Source of the DNA: Candidatus Bipolaricaulota bacterium
Lineage (GTDB): Bacteria; Bipolaricaulota; Bipolaricaulia; UBA7950; UBA9294
NCBI GenBank assembly: GCA_015485945.1
Contig: WFSM01000002.1
Coordinates: 1-6,700 of the forward strand
Direction of reading: 5' to 3'
Length of the DNA stretch: 6,700 nucleotides
Part shown: in pieces, positions 6,604-6,700 of the stretch
Layout: every line of letters begins with the position of its first letter
Numbering within the stretch: position 1 is the stretch's first letter
Translations under genes and position numbers: made by a program
Notes under the pieces: generated by a model
What the model was told of the DNA's origin: nothing
Database searches by the model: none
Seen by the model: only the letters and a program-made list of their open reading frames with translations

Positions 6604-6700
6604 ACGGAACCTCCAATTTTACTTGTGTCCCCGCTCCGGGAGCCGACGTGATTGTCATCCTTCCGCCGATTCCCTCGATCCGTTCCTTGATGCCTCGCAA
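6575..6700 (-). CDS. Sensor histidine kinase, only the C-terminal 41 residues in the window
   Basis: The frame reads in from the right edge and ends at a TGA at 6575-6577. It encodes the end of a GHKL ATPase domain: LRGIKERIEGIGGRM followed by SAPGAGTQVKLEVP, matching the G-box region GLxGMxERVxxLGGxLxIxSxPGxGTxVxxxxP of NarX/DesK-type kinases (HisKA_3 class), which pair with NarL-type regulators. A short charged tail, ATDHDRDR, follows the last beta strand. The final 29 bp overlap the following response regulator gene in another frame, an arrangement typical of co-translated kinase/regulator pairs. The sensor input domain, phospho-accepting His and most of the ATPase domain lie outside the window, so the signal and membrane topology are unknown. 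Confidence 0.9.
   Translation of the reverse strand: MRGIKERIEGIGGRMTITSAPGAGTQVKLEVPYATDHDRDR

Noticed and set aside
6022..6651. A 209-codon plus-strand open frame opposite the first response regulator
   Set aside because: It is a mirror of the regulator and kinase end, with no recognisable motifs.

Overview
The window is an almost fully coding stretch, with every gene on the minus strand, that carries a hopanoid (bacterial sterol-like lipid) biosynthesis operon headed by a two-component signalling module. The DNA is GC-rich, at roughly 60% by eye. The organism is a hopanoid-making bacterium that uses the MEP isoprenoid pathway. A polyprenyl synthase, hpnH, hpnG, ispG and shc in one block resembles, from memory, clusters in actinobacteria and related soil or thermophilic phyla such as Chloroflexota. 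The sequence does not settle the phylum, and I hold that placement loosely.

Layout in transcription order (high to low coordinates): the last 41 codons of a sensor histidine kinase (6700-6575); a NarL/LuxR-type response regulator (6603-6016, overlapping the kinase by 29 bp); a 51-bp gap, which is the only non-coding DNA in the window; a second NarL/LuxR-type response regulator (5964-5344); a short-chain polyprenyl diphosphate synthase (5347-4355); hpnH (4358-3360); hpnG (3363-2746); ispG (2749-1685); and squalene-hopene cyclase (1692 to beyond position 1). From the second regulator onward every junction is a stop/start overlap: ATGA-type 4-bp overlaps at four junctions (a 1-bp TGATG overlap is possible at the first) and 8 bp at the last. 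Transcription and translation of these six genes are therefore probably coupled.

How the genes work together: IspG supplies the penultimate step to the C5 building blocks, and the polyprenyl synthase condenses them into a C15 or C20 prenyl diphosphate. Squalene is then made by enzymes not seen here. Squalene-hopene cyclase folds squalene into hopene. HpnH adds a 5'-deoxyadenosyl group from SAM to give adenosylhopane, and HpnG removes adenine to give ribosylhopane, the precursor of extended (C35) hopanoids. The upstream kinase and regulators are in position to sense a signal and adjust this membrane-lipid pathway.

The most distinctive feature is the direct coupling of a kinase plus two divergent NarL-type regulators to the hopanoid genes. 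No RNA genes, mobile elements, CRISPR arrays or large repeats were seen. No stretch over 300 bp lacks a gene: positions 1-1692 are filled by the cyclase, whose reading frame is open across the whole left edge.
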